This document shows positions 33,538 to 45,049 of a stretch of 64,000 nucleotides of DNA, piece by piece. The translations under genes were made by a program, and so were the position numbers. Position 1 is the stretch's first letter, and every line of letters starts with the position of its first letter. Source of the stretch: Neospora caninum Liverpool (Eukaryota > Apicomplexa > Conoidasida > Eucoccidiorida > Sarcocystidae); contig NC_018391.1 of assembly GCF_000208865.1 (NCBI RefSeq), forward strand, positions 1,736,001-1,800,000, given 5' to 3'. The notes under the pieces were generated by a model. The model searched no databases. It had not been told where the DNA came from and saw only the letters and a program-made list of their open reading frames with translations.

Positions 33538-35798
33538 TTTCGAGACGGAGAGATGGTGCTACGGCCAAGGCTTCATGGTGGCGAAGAGGAACGAGAAGGA
33601 GCGAAGAAAAGCGAAGTCTCCTGAGAGATGCGGCGAAAGGCAAAACGGGGAACACGGCGAAGACTTCCAGCAGGCGAGCAGGCCTGACCCGTTGACATGT
33701 GGTTGGAGGCGGAAGAAAAGGGATAATCTGGAGACCCTGCGAAAAGAGGGAGAAGGGCCGAAAAGGAAGGAAAGAAAACAGCAAGTGGCGATGGAACTGA
33801 CGAGTCGGGAACGGCGAGGCGACCGGCAAAAAAGATAGAAGATCAAGAAACCTGCATCCCTTTCTTTGCCTCTCTGTCCTCCGAGACTGAGAGAGAGAGA
33901 GAAAAAACCACTCAACACTTGCCTGTCTACAATACAGGAATGCAGACTCCGTCACGTTTTTCTCGGGCGGCTCCTCCCGGAGTCACGGCGCACTGTGCAT
34001 ACACCATGGCAGCGGCATGGCACGCGGCGTGTATGGGCGTGTATATTTGTTGCCCGTTATTGATGCAAGCGCATCGTGGAGAGGAGGTTTACACAGAAGA
34101 TCGTGGCAACGAGGAAGGTTGTTTCGCGCGTTTTTTGTGCCCAAAGTTGGCACGGAACGGCAGGCGCGGTGTGTCGGTCGGGGCGAGATGTGTTGGGGGC
34201 GCAGAGAACGAAGAAATAGGGGGAAACTCTTCTGTACATGGTCTAATCGATCAGTTTTGAGAGACCACAGACCCCGTCGGTAAGCAGAAACTCTTCGTGT
34301 CTCTGTGTGTTGAGAGAGGGAGAACAGTGAGCAATATCGACGCGGGTATGCCACGAGGTTTTCGCGAGACAGCGGGCCTTGCCAGGATTTTTGGCGGGCA
34401 TGAGCCTGTCGGCATAGTCGTCCGTCGAAGCGCAGGTTTTCTTGTCTATTCGCCTCTTGTCCCGTAATCGCCTTTGTCCTTTCTCCAAGAATACGCTCGT
34501 TCATCTAAGAGGGCGAGGAAGAGGGAAATGGCCAGTGTGCTTCTCACGGAGCTGCTCCGCGCGCGTGCATGCACGAAGGAAAACGGGAGAAGACCTACAC
34601 ACAAAAAAGCTGTGTGGACGATGCTCACGCCGTAACTACGTGCTGGCCAACGTCCAGCGACAAGCAGGAAACTTTCCAGGTCAACCTGAACCCCTCAGTC
34701 GATAAGTTCCCTCTCCTTTTTCCGACAAAGAAACGGCCGAAGAAGAAACACTGTTTTCGTTTCTTCTAATTCCGGGCTCCACAACCAGGCGAAGAGCGTA
34801 ACCCAGATTTTCAGACTCTGTGAGGTGTACGTACACCCAAAAAGATCGCGTTCCTTCGCGGCGAAACGCACGGAAAGTCCCTTCTTGACGGGGCAAACAG
34901 CGACTAACTGAGGAAGGCGGAAACGTGGGAGAAGCCTCGTGTCTGCTGCTCCTCTCTGGAGGTTTTTTCGGGTTGCCTAGAGACGAACAGGAACTCTTTT
35001 CAGCGGTGGGCCTTGCCTGCCTCTACCGTCTAAATCGTTGAGACTCGCGTCGCCTTTTTGCCGACCTCTCTCTCTCCATCGAGGCAAACCCTCCTCCTCC
35101 GTCACGAACGACGAAAACGCCCAGTCGCGCTGCTTCTCTCCCTGCTGGAGGCCGTCTGCTCGCGGATGGCGGCTGTGGTTCTCGGGAGGATTCGACGTCG
35201 CTCCGTCTTTCCTCTCATCTGTCTCCTTCCGCTTTTCGAAGCGAAAACGACGTGACACCGAGGCCGCGGCTTTCCCAGAGGTCTACCCTTTAGGACGAAA
35301 CACAAGCGAAAAACGCGAAACCCGTTCCTCTGCCGTCGCCGTCCACTTCTTTCTCCACTCGCGTTCGCTCCCTCCTCTGCCGCATTGTGGCCCATTGCAG
35401 TCGTTAAAGCTGCGACGTCTATTCCCTCTAGCATTTCGTCTCTCTCTTCTCTTCGTTCACTGCGCTGTCAACCTTTTCCTTCCGCCCCCCCCGCCTCGCT
35501 GTCGACTCTTCTGTCCCGCTCGCGGTCTTCGGTCCTCTGGTTCCTGTCCCTCCGTCTTCCTTTTCTCTCCGTCGTCTCTCCTCCCCTCTATTTCGTCTGT
35601 TTCTTCTCAACCGATTTTTCCCCTCGCCCCGGTGCTTCTCTCCTCTCGTCTCCTTCCTTTGTTTTCCTCTTTTTTCGTCGCGTTCCTCTGCTTCTCAGAG
35701 TCCTCCGCGCTTTTCTGCTTTTTCCTCGCGCTCTGGGTTTTCCTGTCGCCTCTTGGTCCGTCTCCCGGAACATCCCCTTCCCGCCTCAGCCTCTCGCC
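33538..35798. other. Divergent intergenic region, MetRS / W-motif protein
   Basis: About 2.3 kb between divergent starts. It includes an exact 14-base palindrome at 34824-34837 (listed separately) and a TGCATGCA-type site in GCGTGCATGCACG near 34562. The last 600 bases are strongly pyrimidine-rich, as in other leaders of this window, and keep a frame open from 35385 that I read as untranslated. No family ORF was recognised. Confidence 0.55.
34824..34837. promoter_or_regulatory. Perfect palindrome GGTGTACGTACACC
   Basis: The 14-base palindrome is followed by CCAAAAAGA. The same palindrome occurs at 53954, followed by CCGAATAGA, so the similarity extends beyond the palindrome. It lies about 1 kb upstream of the start at 35799. 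It is a candidate transcription-factor site of unknown identity. Confidence 0.5.
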
Positions 35799-38700
35799 AT
35801 GTGGCTCGGCCGGCTGGTCGCCAACGTCCTCAGAGACGACTCTGTCACGCCCACAAACCGCGAGGCGAATCCCCCGCCAGAGCCTCCCAGTGTCCCCACT
35901 TCGGAGCGCGCGTCCTCGCCCCATCGCGCGAGAGCCTCCGGCGCCTTTCCTTGTCCACTTCTCCCGTCGACGCCGTCTCCCGACTTTGCCTCGACAGAGG
36001 CGCCATCGCTGACTCCTGCCTGCCTCCCTTCCTTAACGCATCTGTCTCCGTATGTCCCTTCTCCCCCCGCGTCTCCCTTCTCTGCTGACGCCCTTTCTGC
36101 TCAGCCAGCGTGGGGACGACCTGCGACAGAAAGAGCAGAATGGAGAAAAGCAGCGAACAGCGGAAGAGGGTCGAGCAACGAAGGAATCGAAGGAGACGGA
36201 GACGCGTGGGCCTTCGAGGATTTCGATGTCGACGGTGACAGCCCCAGCAGTGCCTTGGCGCGGGAAGCGACAGGACCGTTCTCTCATGAGGGCCGAGACG
36301 AAACCCAAGCAAGTGTTCACCTTCCATCGTCTTCTGACCCGCAACACAACTACGCCCTTGGGTCGACTCTTCTTCCTTCCTCGTCTTCCGCTCCGTCCGC
36401 ATCTTACGTTCCTTCCGGTTCTGCTTCTTCTCAATCGTCCTCTCTGTATCCCGCCTCTTCTGTCCCGTCTTTCTCTTCTGCCCCGGCGTCTTCAGCTTTT
36501 CCGTCTCACCCGGCGCCGTCCCACGCAGACTCCGTGCCCGCAGCGTGGGGCTGGGACGATGATTTTGAGGAAGCGCCGGAAGGGGGTGAAGCAGAGAAAG
36601 GTGAGCACGAGGACTTCACACCCCAGGAGACGCCCGTCCCTGCGTCGCACACGCTGCGCAGGACAGAAACCCCGGAGGCGGCGCGCACGCGATCTCCCTG
36701 CGCGTCGCCAGGCGCTCCCCTGTGTGCAGCAGTTTCGACCCTTCCCCAGGAAGAAGGGACGCGAAAGTTCGCCGAGGAAGAGCGGGAGAAAGACGCACAG
36801 CGCGAGACAGAAGGAGATACGGCACTCTCCCCGTCCTCGCCTTACTGCGAGCCTCCTGTCTCGTCCGTGAAACCAGAAGAGACCGAGCACGGCTCTGTTT
36901 GGAACACAGATCTCGACCTCGAGGCCGAAGGAGCAGATAGTCTGGAGGGGAACATCGACGGAAGTTCGTCCTTCTCTTCGCTCGTGACGAAAGACAAAAG
37001 TCTTTCTGCGTCACATGCACCCCTTGTTTATGCTGCCTCGTCTCCTTCCTGCGATGCTCCTCTCCCTCCTTCTTCTCTCCCTCCTTCTTCTCTCCCTCCT
37101 TCTTCTCTTCCTCCTTCTTCTCTTCCTCCTTCTTCTCTTCCTCCTTCTTCTCTCCCTCCTTCTTCTCTTCCTCCTTCTTCTCTTCCTCCTTCTTCTCTTC
37201 CTCCTTCTTCTCTTCCTCCTTCTTCTCTCCCTCCTTCTTCTCTCCCTCCTTCTTCTCTTCCTCCTTCTCTTCGACCTTCGGTTTTTTCTCCTTCCTCTCT
37301 TCCTCCCTCTTCTGTTCTTTCTTCTTCCGCGAACCCACCGCTGTCTAACTCAGTCTCTCCTGTCGATTTGGGCTCTGCTTGGGACGTCGACTTCGACTTT
37401 GAAGAATCTGCGCACGGCGCGTCTTTTGCGGGGGGCGAACGCAGAGGAGAGGAGACGGAATTTCGGGAATCCGCAGGCAGCGCAGATCCCGCCGAAGCCC
37501 TCGAAAGGCCTACCAGCTGGAACGTGGACTTCGCTGTAGAGACACCCGAGGACTCGAGTCGCGTCGCAGAAAAGGGAACTGGAGAGGGGCAAAAGGCGGG
37601 AGGAGACGAGGCGCGAGCCGGAACCCGCCCGGACGATGGTCTGCCTTCGTCGACGTTCCAGGAAGAGGTACTCCTGCCTCCCTCGCCAACACTCGACAGA
37701 GAGAGTTTGGTTTTTCGCGCAGAGGCGCGTGTCCCCGACGCTCAGGCGGAGCCGAGCGCGGGGCCCAGGGGCGAGGAGAGGGCGGGTGAAAGCGTGGAAG
37801 AAGCAGATGCGGCGCGAAGCAGGCCGAACGCGCTCTCTCAGTCTTCTTCTCGAGCAGCCTCCGTCGACATCTCGCCTTCATGGAATGTCGACTTCCCCCT
37901 CGAGGAGTCGGGTTCCCACGCTTCGCACCAGCCTGTTCCAGAAAGCGAAGGCGACGGCAGCGGGGAAAGTCGAATTGGAGACGGAAGAGGTTTGTTTCCT
38001 CTGGGCGACGCGGTGGAGCTTCCCAGTGAATGGGACGTCGAGTTTGATCTCGAGGTGCCGGGGGAGGCGCGCGACGGGCCGGACGAGGGAGAGAAAGACA
38101 AACACGTGGAGGATCCGTCAGAGCGAGAGGAAGCAGACGCGTTTCCGCTGGAGAGCCCAGAGAGAACTGCAGAAGGATTTTGGAGCGGTTTCGAAATCGA
38201 CTTGGCCAGTGCGCCGCCTTCGCCTCACACTGGAACAGCAAGAAGACCAGACGAGCAAACGGCAGAAAAACGCCGAGAAGGGGTTGAGAACGGAGACCAA
38301 GAGGGAGAGAAAGAAGGCGAGAACAGACAGAGTTCAGGTGACGGTCTTAAGTCTGTTTCGGTGGACGTCGCTGCTTGGGATGCCGATTTTGATGTTTCCG
38401 ATACTTCTGAGGAGCTGCGCATAGAAGAGAGAGACGAAGAGAACTCGCAGGCACAGCCGCGAGAAGGAGGGGTAGAAGAAGGGAACAAAGGGTCAGGGAG
38501 TGGGAACAGATTTCTCCGCGACGAGCGAGAAGGAAGCACTGGAGACCGTGCGGCCGCTCCCCTCAGAGAGCGCGTCGCTGCGCCTGAATATCCGTATGCT
38601 GCTCCAGTAGGACGTGATGAGGAGACGGCGCGAGGCGCAGAGAGAGCGGGAGAACACGAAGGAAAGCGAGAAGACAGTGAGGACCAGATCTCTTCCCTTC

Positions 38701-41700
38701 TTGAGGAGGGAGGACAGGGAGGAGCCGAGAAGGCGCCACAGGCAGCGGAGCTTGACTTCGAGGCCTGTCTCTCTCCACGGCTTCCTGCGGCGGTGGCCGC
38801 GGACGGCCGTGGCGAGGACGGAGCAAGCGAGAAGGGAAACGCACTGGCAAACAGTGCCGGAGACGAATCGAAGGACGAAGGCCTGCATCGCATGGAAGAC
38901 GCGGAGACACCCAGACGGGAGAGTGTCGGTCTCGGTCAATCCAGATTCAACGGAGAAGAGACGCCAGGCAAAGGAGCCACCGCAACGAAAGAAGAAGAGA
39001 GCGAAGAAGCCGGCGACGGAGCGAACGAAGAGTTCGAAGAGGACGGGAATCGTTTTGGGAACGTCGAGGACAGGGGAGATGGGCAAGGAGGGACTGTTCG
39101 TTCTTTGTTTTTCGAAGAAGACGGATTAGGAGAGAACGAGATGGAGCCGGCACAGCGTGGAGAGCAGGGCTGGGCCTCGGAGAAAAATCTCTTCTCTTCG
39201 AACTCCCCTCGTTCGTCTGCAGGAACTTTCGCCTGTCGTTCACCTCAACAACTTCGGCCTCCTCCAGGACAGTTCCAGGGCTCCTCTCCGTCGCCGTTTG
39301 TTTCTCTCTCTGTTCCCGTCCAAAAAGACGTCTCCGCTCTTTTCGCTCCAACAACGCCGTCTCTATCTGTAGATGGATCCTCTACTTCCCTTCCCTACTC
39401 GGTCCCCGCCTCAGACCGCGTCCTGCCTCCTTTCCCCGAAGAAAGAGTTCCTTCCCTCTCTTCTTCAGTGCGTGCTTCTGCCTCTTCCTGTCCTTTCTCT
39501 TCCTCCTCTTCCTCGTCCTCGTCTTCCTCTCCTTCCTCTCATGCCTTAACCGATGTGTTTCCTGTCTCGCTCCACGGCCGCGCTGGTGCGCCTGGAGCTG
39601 AGGTGGTGGGAGAGACAGAGGAGGAACAGAGGAGACACGAAGAAGAGCGAGACCGAAAGAGAAAAGAAGATGAAGAGAGAGAAATAAAGCGGCAGGAAGA
39701 TGAAGAGAGAGAAAGAAAGAGACAGGAAGATGAGGAGAGAGAAAGAAAGAGGCAGGAAGAAGAAGAGAGGGAAAGGAAGCGACAGGAAGATGAAGAGAGA
39801 GAAAGAAAGAGGCAGGAAGAAGAAGAGAGAGAAAGAAAGAGGCAGGAAGATGAAGAGAGAGAAAGAAAGAGGCAGGAAGATGAAGAGAGAGAAAGAAAGC
39901 GGCAGGAAGATGAAGAGAGAGAAAGAAAGCGGCAGGAAGATGAAGAGAGAGAAAGAAAGCGGCAGGAAGATGAAGAGAGAGAAAGAAAGAGACAGGAAGA
40001 AGAAGAGAGAGAAATAAAGCGGCAGGAAGATGAAGAGAGAGAAAGAAAGAGACAGGAAGATGAGGAGAGAGAAAGAAAGAGACAGGAAGATGAGGAGAGA
40101 GAAAGAAAGAGGCAGGAAGAAGAAGAGAGGGAAAAGAAGAGGCAGGAAGAAGAGAGGGAAAGAAAGAGGCAGGAAGATGAAGAGAGAGAAAGAAAGCGGC
40201 AGGAAGATGAAGAGAGGGAAAGAAAGCGGCAGGAAGATGAAGAGAGGGAAAGAAAGCGGCAGGAAGAAGAAGAGAGAGAAAGAAAGCGGCAGGAAGAAGA
40301 AGAGAGAGAAAGAAAGCGGCAGGAAAAAGAAGAGGAGAGAGAGAGGGAGTTTGAAGAGCGAGAAGCGGAGCTGAAGGCAAGCATTCTGCAACTTCAGAGA
40401 AAATACGAAGAGTCTGTTGAGCGGTGGGCGAGAGAGCGGGAAGAGCGAGAGGGCCGGTTAGCGCAGGAATGGGAGAGGAAACTGCATGCGGTGGAAGAGA
40501 CGAATCGGACTGTCTTACTTCAAGAGAAGTCTCGTCTGAAGCAATGTGGGGAGGAAAACGCCAAGTTGAAAATGCAGGTTGATCAGCTGTCACGCGACGT
40601 CCTTTCTCTCCAAGCCCAGCTTGTTGTCTCAGAGGAGGACCGCGAGAAGAAGCAGCGGCTGCTCGAGACGATGAAGAAGCGAGAGGAAGAAGAGAGGGTG
40701 CACGAAGAGAGAGACACGAAGAGAAGAGAGGAGCTTCGGAAGGAGCGCGAAGCGTTCTTCCTTCTTCTCGAGAGAGACAGAGAAGACTTGAAGAAGCATC
40801 TCTCCCCTGCTCTCTCAGAGCTGCAGGAGGGCCTCCAACGATGGAGACAGCAATGGGAAGGAAGAGCGAAGGAGGCGGCGGCGATCCGGAGGAGAGGAGC
40901 CGACGAAAACGCTCGGCTCGCGAGCGAACTGATGCAAGTGAAGGCAGAACTCGATCAGGAGAGAAGACAACACCGGGACAGGGTCACCCTGCTCTTCAAA
41001 GAAAAAGAAGGTTCGTGGCCTTTTTTTGTGCTGCGAGAAAGAAAGGCATGCTTTTCCGGGGCTGAGCCGCTCAAACGAGGAAATTGGAAAGTCGTCGATC
41101 GATTTTGCGGTGCCCCTTTCCTCAGGCGAGTTGCAACAAGAGCGCGACGAGCGGCGGCGCCTCGCGAGACAGCTGCAAGCGGTTCTGCGCATGCAAGGAA
41201 AGTTGGAGCGTGAGAAAAAACCGACGGCGAGCCAGCCTCACCTCAACTGCATGAAGGCGAGGAGCTGCCAGGAAAGAATGCTCTCCTCACACGGTTGCCT
41301 TAAGAAGCCCAGCTTTTTTGCTGCAGTCTCATGAATACTCACACCTATGCATAGTATTCATTTACAGCCATCTATACTCCTATATATATATATATATATT
41401 TGTATAGCCATGTGTATGTATGCGCATATATATATATGCAGGTTTGCGTGCGTGTATATGCATGTGCGTACATCTAGAGATATGCATATATATGCGTACA
41501 TGCATCTATGTTTGTTGGGTTTCGTTTGCCTATTTTTGTGCATAGAACGTGTCTGTGTGCATGCAGGGAGTGACGAGGAGGGCGCCGAGATGCAGAAGAG
41601 CGTCGAGGCGATTGAAGCGAAATATTTTGCTGCTGAGCTGCAGAGATGCAGGTGCGTCTTCTCCACGATGCATGCAGGGAAGGAAGCCGATGAAGAAAAG

Positions 41701-44700
41701 AACGGCGAGACGCGAGCGGAAAGGTAACAGAAAGACAGCGAGACAGAAGAAGAGAGCGAAGGCGAGAGGAGAGACGAAGACGAGAGAAGAACGGAGCGAG
41801 ACTTCCGCGAGTGTTTTCCGTGCTTTTCCGTTGGGTGCATGCAGGTCTGCCATGGAGGCTTGGAATGCAGAGAAGGCGGATCTTCTTCGTATTCACGAGG
41901 AGCGCGAACGGCAATTTGCGGTATGTTCCTCTCGTCTCTCTCTTCCACCGCGAGAGACGCCGGGCTCCGCTGTGTGTTGTCGCCGCAGCACGATTTTTTT
42001 GGGAGGTTTTCCGAACTCCCTTCTCTTGTGTCGGGTCGTCTGCGGTGTCCGCGTAAATCCATTTCTGCGTTTTCTCTTTCCCGCGCGCCGTGACACAGGC
42101 TTTCTCCTGTGTTCTTTTCACTCTCCCCGTCGCGCGGATGCGGGGTTTCCTTCGTTTTTCTCAACTTTTGCCGCGGGCGGGGGGCAGCAGAGCGGGCGCG
42201 CTCCGGTTCTTGCCCTAGCAAGCTGCGCTCTCAGTCTCGCGTGCCGACCGAGGGACTTACTGGAACAGTGTCTTGTCGAAGTTCGTTGTCTTTCTGTCTC
42301 AGGAAGAGATCCAGTCGCTTGCGGCAGCGGGTGCGGAGGAACGCGCGTGCTGTGACAAGCTGTTGAAGGTCAACGAAGAACTGGCGCAGTGAGTGTCCCT
42401 GTCCGTTCTCTCTTTTCTGCTGGCGACCTGTCTGTACACTCGACAATGCCGGGTGCTCTGGCGTCTTCGCCTGCGCCTAGTTTCCTTTCTTCCTCTCTCC
42501 TTGGCTCCGTATATGTCGGTTGTTCCCGCTTTCGCGGTGGTCTCTGTTTCGTTTGTCTCTCTTTGTCGCGTTTTTCCTCGTCGGGACTCCACTTCGGGTT
42601 CTCTCCACCTTGCTCTCTTCCTCCTTTCGTGCCGTCTTTTTTTCGTATCCAGTGGGCTTTGTGTTCGCTCTCTGCGCTTCTCAGAGAGCTGCATGCAGCG
42701 CGGAGAGAAATGGAGAAACTGGAAGGCGCGCGCGAGGAACTGGAAACCAAGGAGGCTCTGGAGGAAGAAGAGAGGCGAGAACGGCTGCGGCGGCAAATCT
42801 TCGAGTTGCAGTGCGAGTTGCAGCAGCGAGAGAAAGAAAATGGTCATCTGCGCACGCTGTTGCGTCTTCTCGACCAAGAAGAAGAACCGCTCTCTTCTCC
42901 CTTTAACCTTCAGTCCTCCGCTTCTTCTGGCCCTCGCCAACCGCAGCCTGGCGTTTCGCAGTCGTCGCTTCCGGGTCCGTCGTCTCGCGCGGTCGACGGC
43001 CCTTCGAAAACCGTCCCCCACCTGTCTTCCTCGGTCCCTGTCCCGTCGCCTGTCGCCTATGCGTCGAGCGGCAGTGGTGACCGAGGCTTGAGCGGAGCGT
43101 CGCGGCCAGATCCAGCACAGGGAGGCCAAGTCTCCCTCTGTCCTGTCTCTTCGCAGGAGTCCCTGCAGACGGAGACAACACCTCCGGGGTCCGTGGACGC
43201 CTCTGCCCGCGCCCCCGCCAGCCGAGCAGCCTTCCTTGGACCCTCGTTCAGTCCTCTGCAAGCCCCACAGGAAGAGCGCATGGGCATGGCCGCAGGACTG
43301 GAGCGAGCGCGAGAAGAAGCGAGAGGAAGAGGCGCGCACACAGGAGACACTCTGGGCCCCGCCGCGTCTGCCGTGAGTGTCGCCTCCGCAGCCGCGGCAG
43401 TCGCCACCTCCCTCGCGCGCTCAGCCTTTGCCGGGGCCTTTTTCGGAGGACGCGAGGCGCAGAGCCTGGATGCCCTGCAGAAGCATTTGAAATTCCAGAG
43501 AGAGACCGAAGAGCGGGAAAGAATCGAAAGAGAACGACGAGAAAGAGAAGAGAGAGAACAAAGGGAAGTGAGGGCAAGAGCAGAGAGGGAAAGAACGGAA
43601 GAAGCGGGAGGGGTGGGACGCGAGACAGAGAAAACAGGATGGGAAGAAGATTTCGATTTTGATGAAGTGAACGACACCTTCGTCAACGGCGCAAATGACG
43701 ACGGGGCTTCCGCAGTTTCCAGCGGGGGTTCTGGGATACGGGGCGCCCCGTCTGCAGTCCGTTCTGCATCCGCTCTCCAAAACGCAGCTGCCTGTACAGC
43801 TGGAGGTGAGCGGACGCTGTCGTGTCTCCCCGGGAGGCCAACGGGCCTTTCGGCACCGCATTGTCAGCCTGTCTCGTCCATTTGTCATCAAAACGCACTG
43901 ACCATGCAAACCGCCTTTGCCCCTCAAGACCCGCTACAGAATAAAGAACAAGCAGGAGAGACGGGCGACCGGCTGTACGGCGACGTTCCGAACCAAGTAC
44001 GGAGCTTGTCGACTCCACAGGCTGCGGGAGGATGGGGAAACGATCAAGATTTCGACTTTTCCGAGGACGAATTCACCCAAGAGAATGAAGAGAAGAACGC
44101 GGCTCCCCAAACCCCTTCGGCGGCCTCGACTTCACTGCATGCCTTTGTGCCTCACCGCACTGAAGATCAGGCGCTTCCTCCGTCGCTGTCGCCGCGCCTC
44201 TCCGCCGTGCGCTGTGGAGGATCTCTCGCGCCTCGTAGCCCCGACGCCACTCCCCTGTTGGCGCCAGTGTCTCCTGTCTCTTCTGTGGGGTTTCTCGCCG
44301 TTTCCCGGTCGTTGGAGCAGCAGAGCGTCAAGGACCCGCGTGGCGAAAGTGGGGCTCGGGATGTCACTGGAAATGAGCATCCGGCCGCATGCAACGTTGG
44401 TGTGGGTGCCTACGGGCAGACACCGGTGGAAGGAAAGCAAATTGGACATGAAAGACGTCACGATTTCGTATCTCAAGAGTCGTCTTGGAAAACCCCCTCC
44501 CTGGGACTTCCGCCTACCTCGGGCCGAGAGGAAACTCCTGCTTTCGCCCAACCCACAGAGCCACGCGCTTCGCCCACATACACCTCCGGGCCGTCGGCGC
44601 CGGGGCCGCAGGTGTCTAGACACCCCGCAGCGGGAGGCGTGCACGGGGGGGTTTTTTCTGCGGTTCCAGTTCCTGCACATGAACAGACGCGGCTTGGCGG

Positions 44701-45049
44701 AGGTCCATTCCGTTCGGCGGCAAGCGGCTTCGTAGAGGAGAGGCTGCACGCGGGATCCGGCGTAGGAGACAGCACGCATGCGTTTCAAAGTGTGTGTCGG
44801 GAGCCTGCCGACGTCGCTGCACTTCCCTCTAGCATGCAAATGCCTCCTTCGAACTTCCGGGCAAAGTGCACGGGGTCAGCTGAGTTCCACGCAAACGCCC
44901 CTAATTCAGCGGAGCCCGGCGTGCCTGCTCAACCGCCCCGACGGCTGGTGCTGGCGGGTCAGGGGGCGTCAAGGGGGGCGCTTGGTCCCGCGTGGGCCCG
45001 CGAGGCCGCGGTCCAGGACATAGACCTGGAAGACTTTCTCAATAGCTGA
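35799..45049 (+). CDS. Giant coiled-coil protein with repeated W-(D/N)-x-D-F-D motifs
   Basis: Six exons: 35799-41010, 41126-41209, 41567-41651, 41845-41920, 42303-42388, 42685-45049. All phases close, giving 2,635 residues. The start, MWLGRLVANVLRDD, follows a pyrimidine-rich leader and could form a short amphipathic helix. Short acidic Trp motifs recur in a disordered background: AWAFEDFDVD (about residue 135), WGWDDDFEE (247), WNTDLDLE (365), WDVDFDFEE (525), WNVDFAVE (571), WNVDFPLEE (692), WDVEFDLE (742), WSGFEIDL (792), WDADFDV (857), WEEDFDFDE (2164) and WGNDQDFDFSED (2296); the C terminus is DIDLEDFLNS. A PPSSL array lies near 422-489, a charged helical repeat at about 1284-1517, and coiled coil to about 1980. 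Repeated acidic Trp/Phe peptides are typical ligands of vesicle-coat appendage or mu-homology domains, so a trafficking scaffold or golgin-like role is my inference; I cannot name the family. Confidence 0.84.
37064..37267 (+). repeat. 15-bp coding minisatellite encoding PPSSL
   Basis: About 13 tandem units of CCTCCTTCTTCTCT(T/C) encode Pro-Pro-Ser-Ser-Leu. Units differ only at synonymous positions (CTT versus CTC). The array ends in degenerate copies (PPSLRPSVF, then SPSSLPPSS). Confidence 0.95.
39650..40350 (+). repeat. 30-bp coding repeat encoding a charged helix
   Basis: More than 20 imperfect units of about 30 bases encode the decapeptide theme ERKRQE(D/E)EER. The stretch is nearly all Glu, Arg, Lys and Gln with i to i+4 opposite charges, the composition of a stable single alpha-helix. 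One unit near 40150 is three bases shorter. The antisense strand gives long Leu/Phe/Ser frames that are artefacts. Confidence 0.94.
41382..41400. repeat. (TA)n tract in an intron
   Basis: A short TA run followed by several TATATATGCA-like steps in the intron 41210-41566 of the W-motif gene. Confidence 0.75.

Noticed and set aside
35385..35798. 138-codon upstream extension of the W-motif protein
   Set aside because: The DNA is pyrimidine-rich leader like that in front of other genes here; the product would be a biased Ser/Leu/Phe run. The ATG at 35799 follows it immediately.
36616..37338. 240-residue Lys/Glu-rich frame on the minus strand
   Set aside because: It is the antisense of the PPSSL minisatellite inside the W-motif gene.
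39382..40593. 403-residue Leu/Phe/Ser/Pro frame on the minus strand, membrane-like
   Set aside because: It is the antisense of the 30-bp ER/K coding repeat. Long frames on all strands are a by-product of the repeat, and the plus gene closes over six exons.
35799..45049. Identification of the W-motif protein as golgin TMF or giantin
   Set aside because: The coiled coil and N-terminal MW are suggestive, but no conserved TMF or GRIP segment is visible, so no family name is given.
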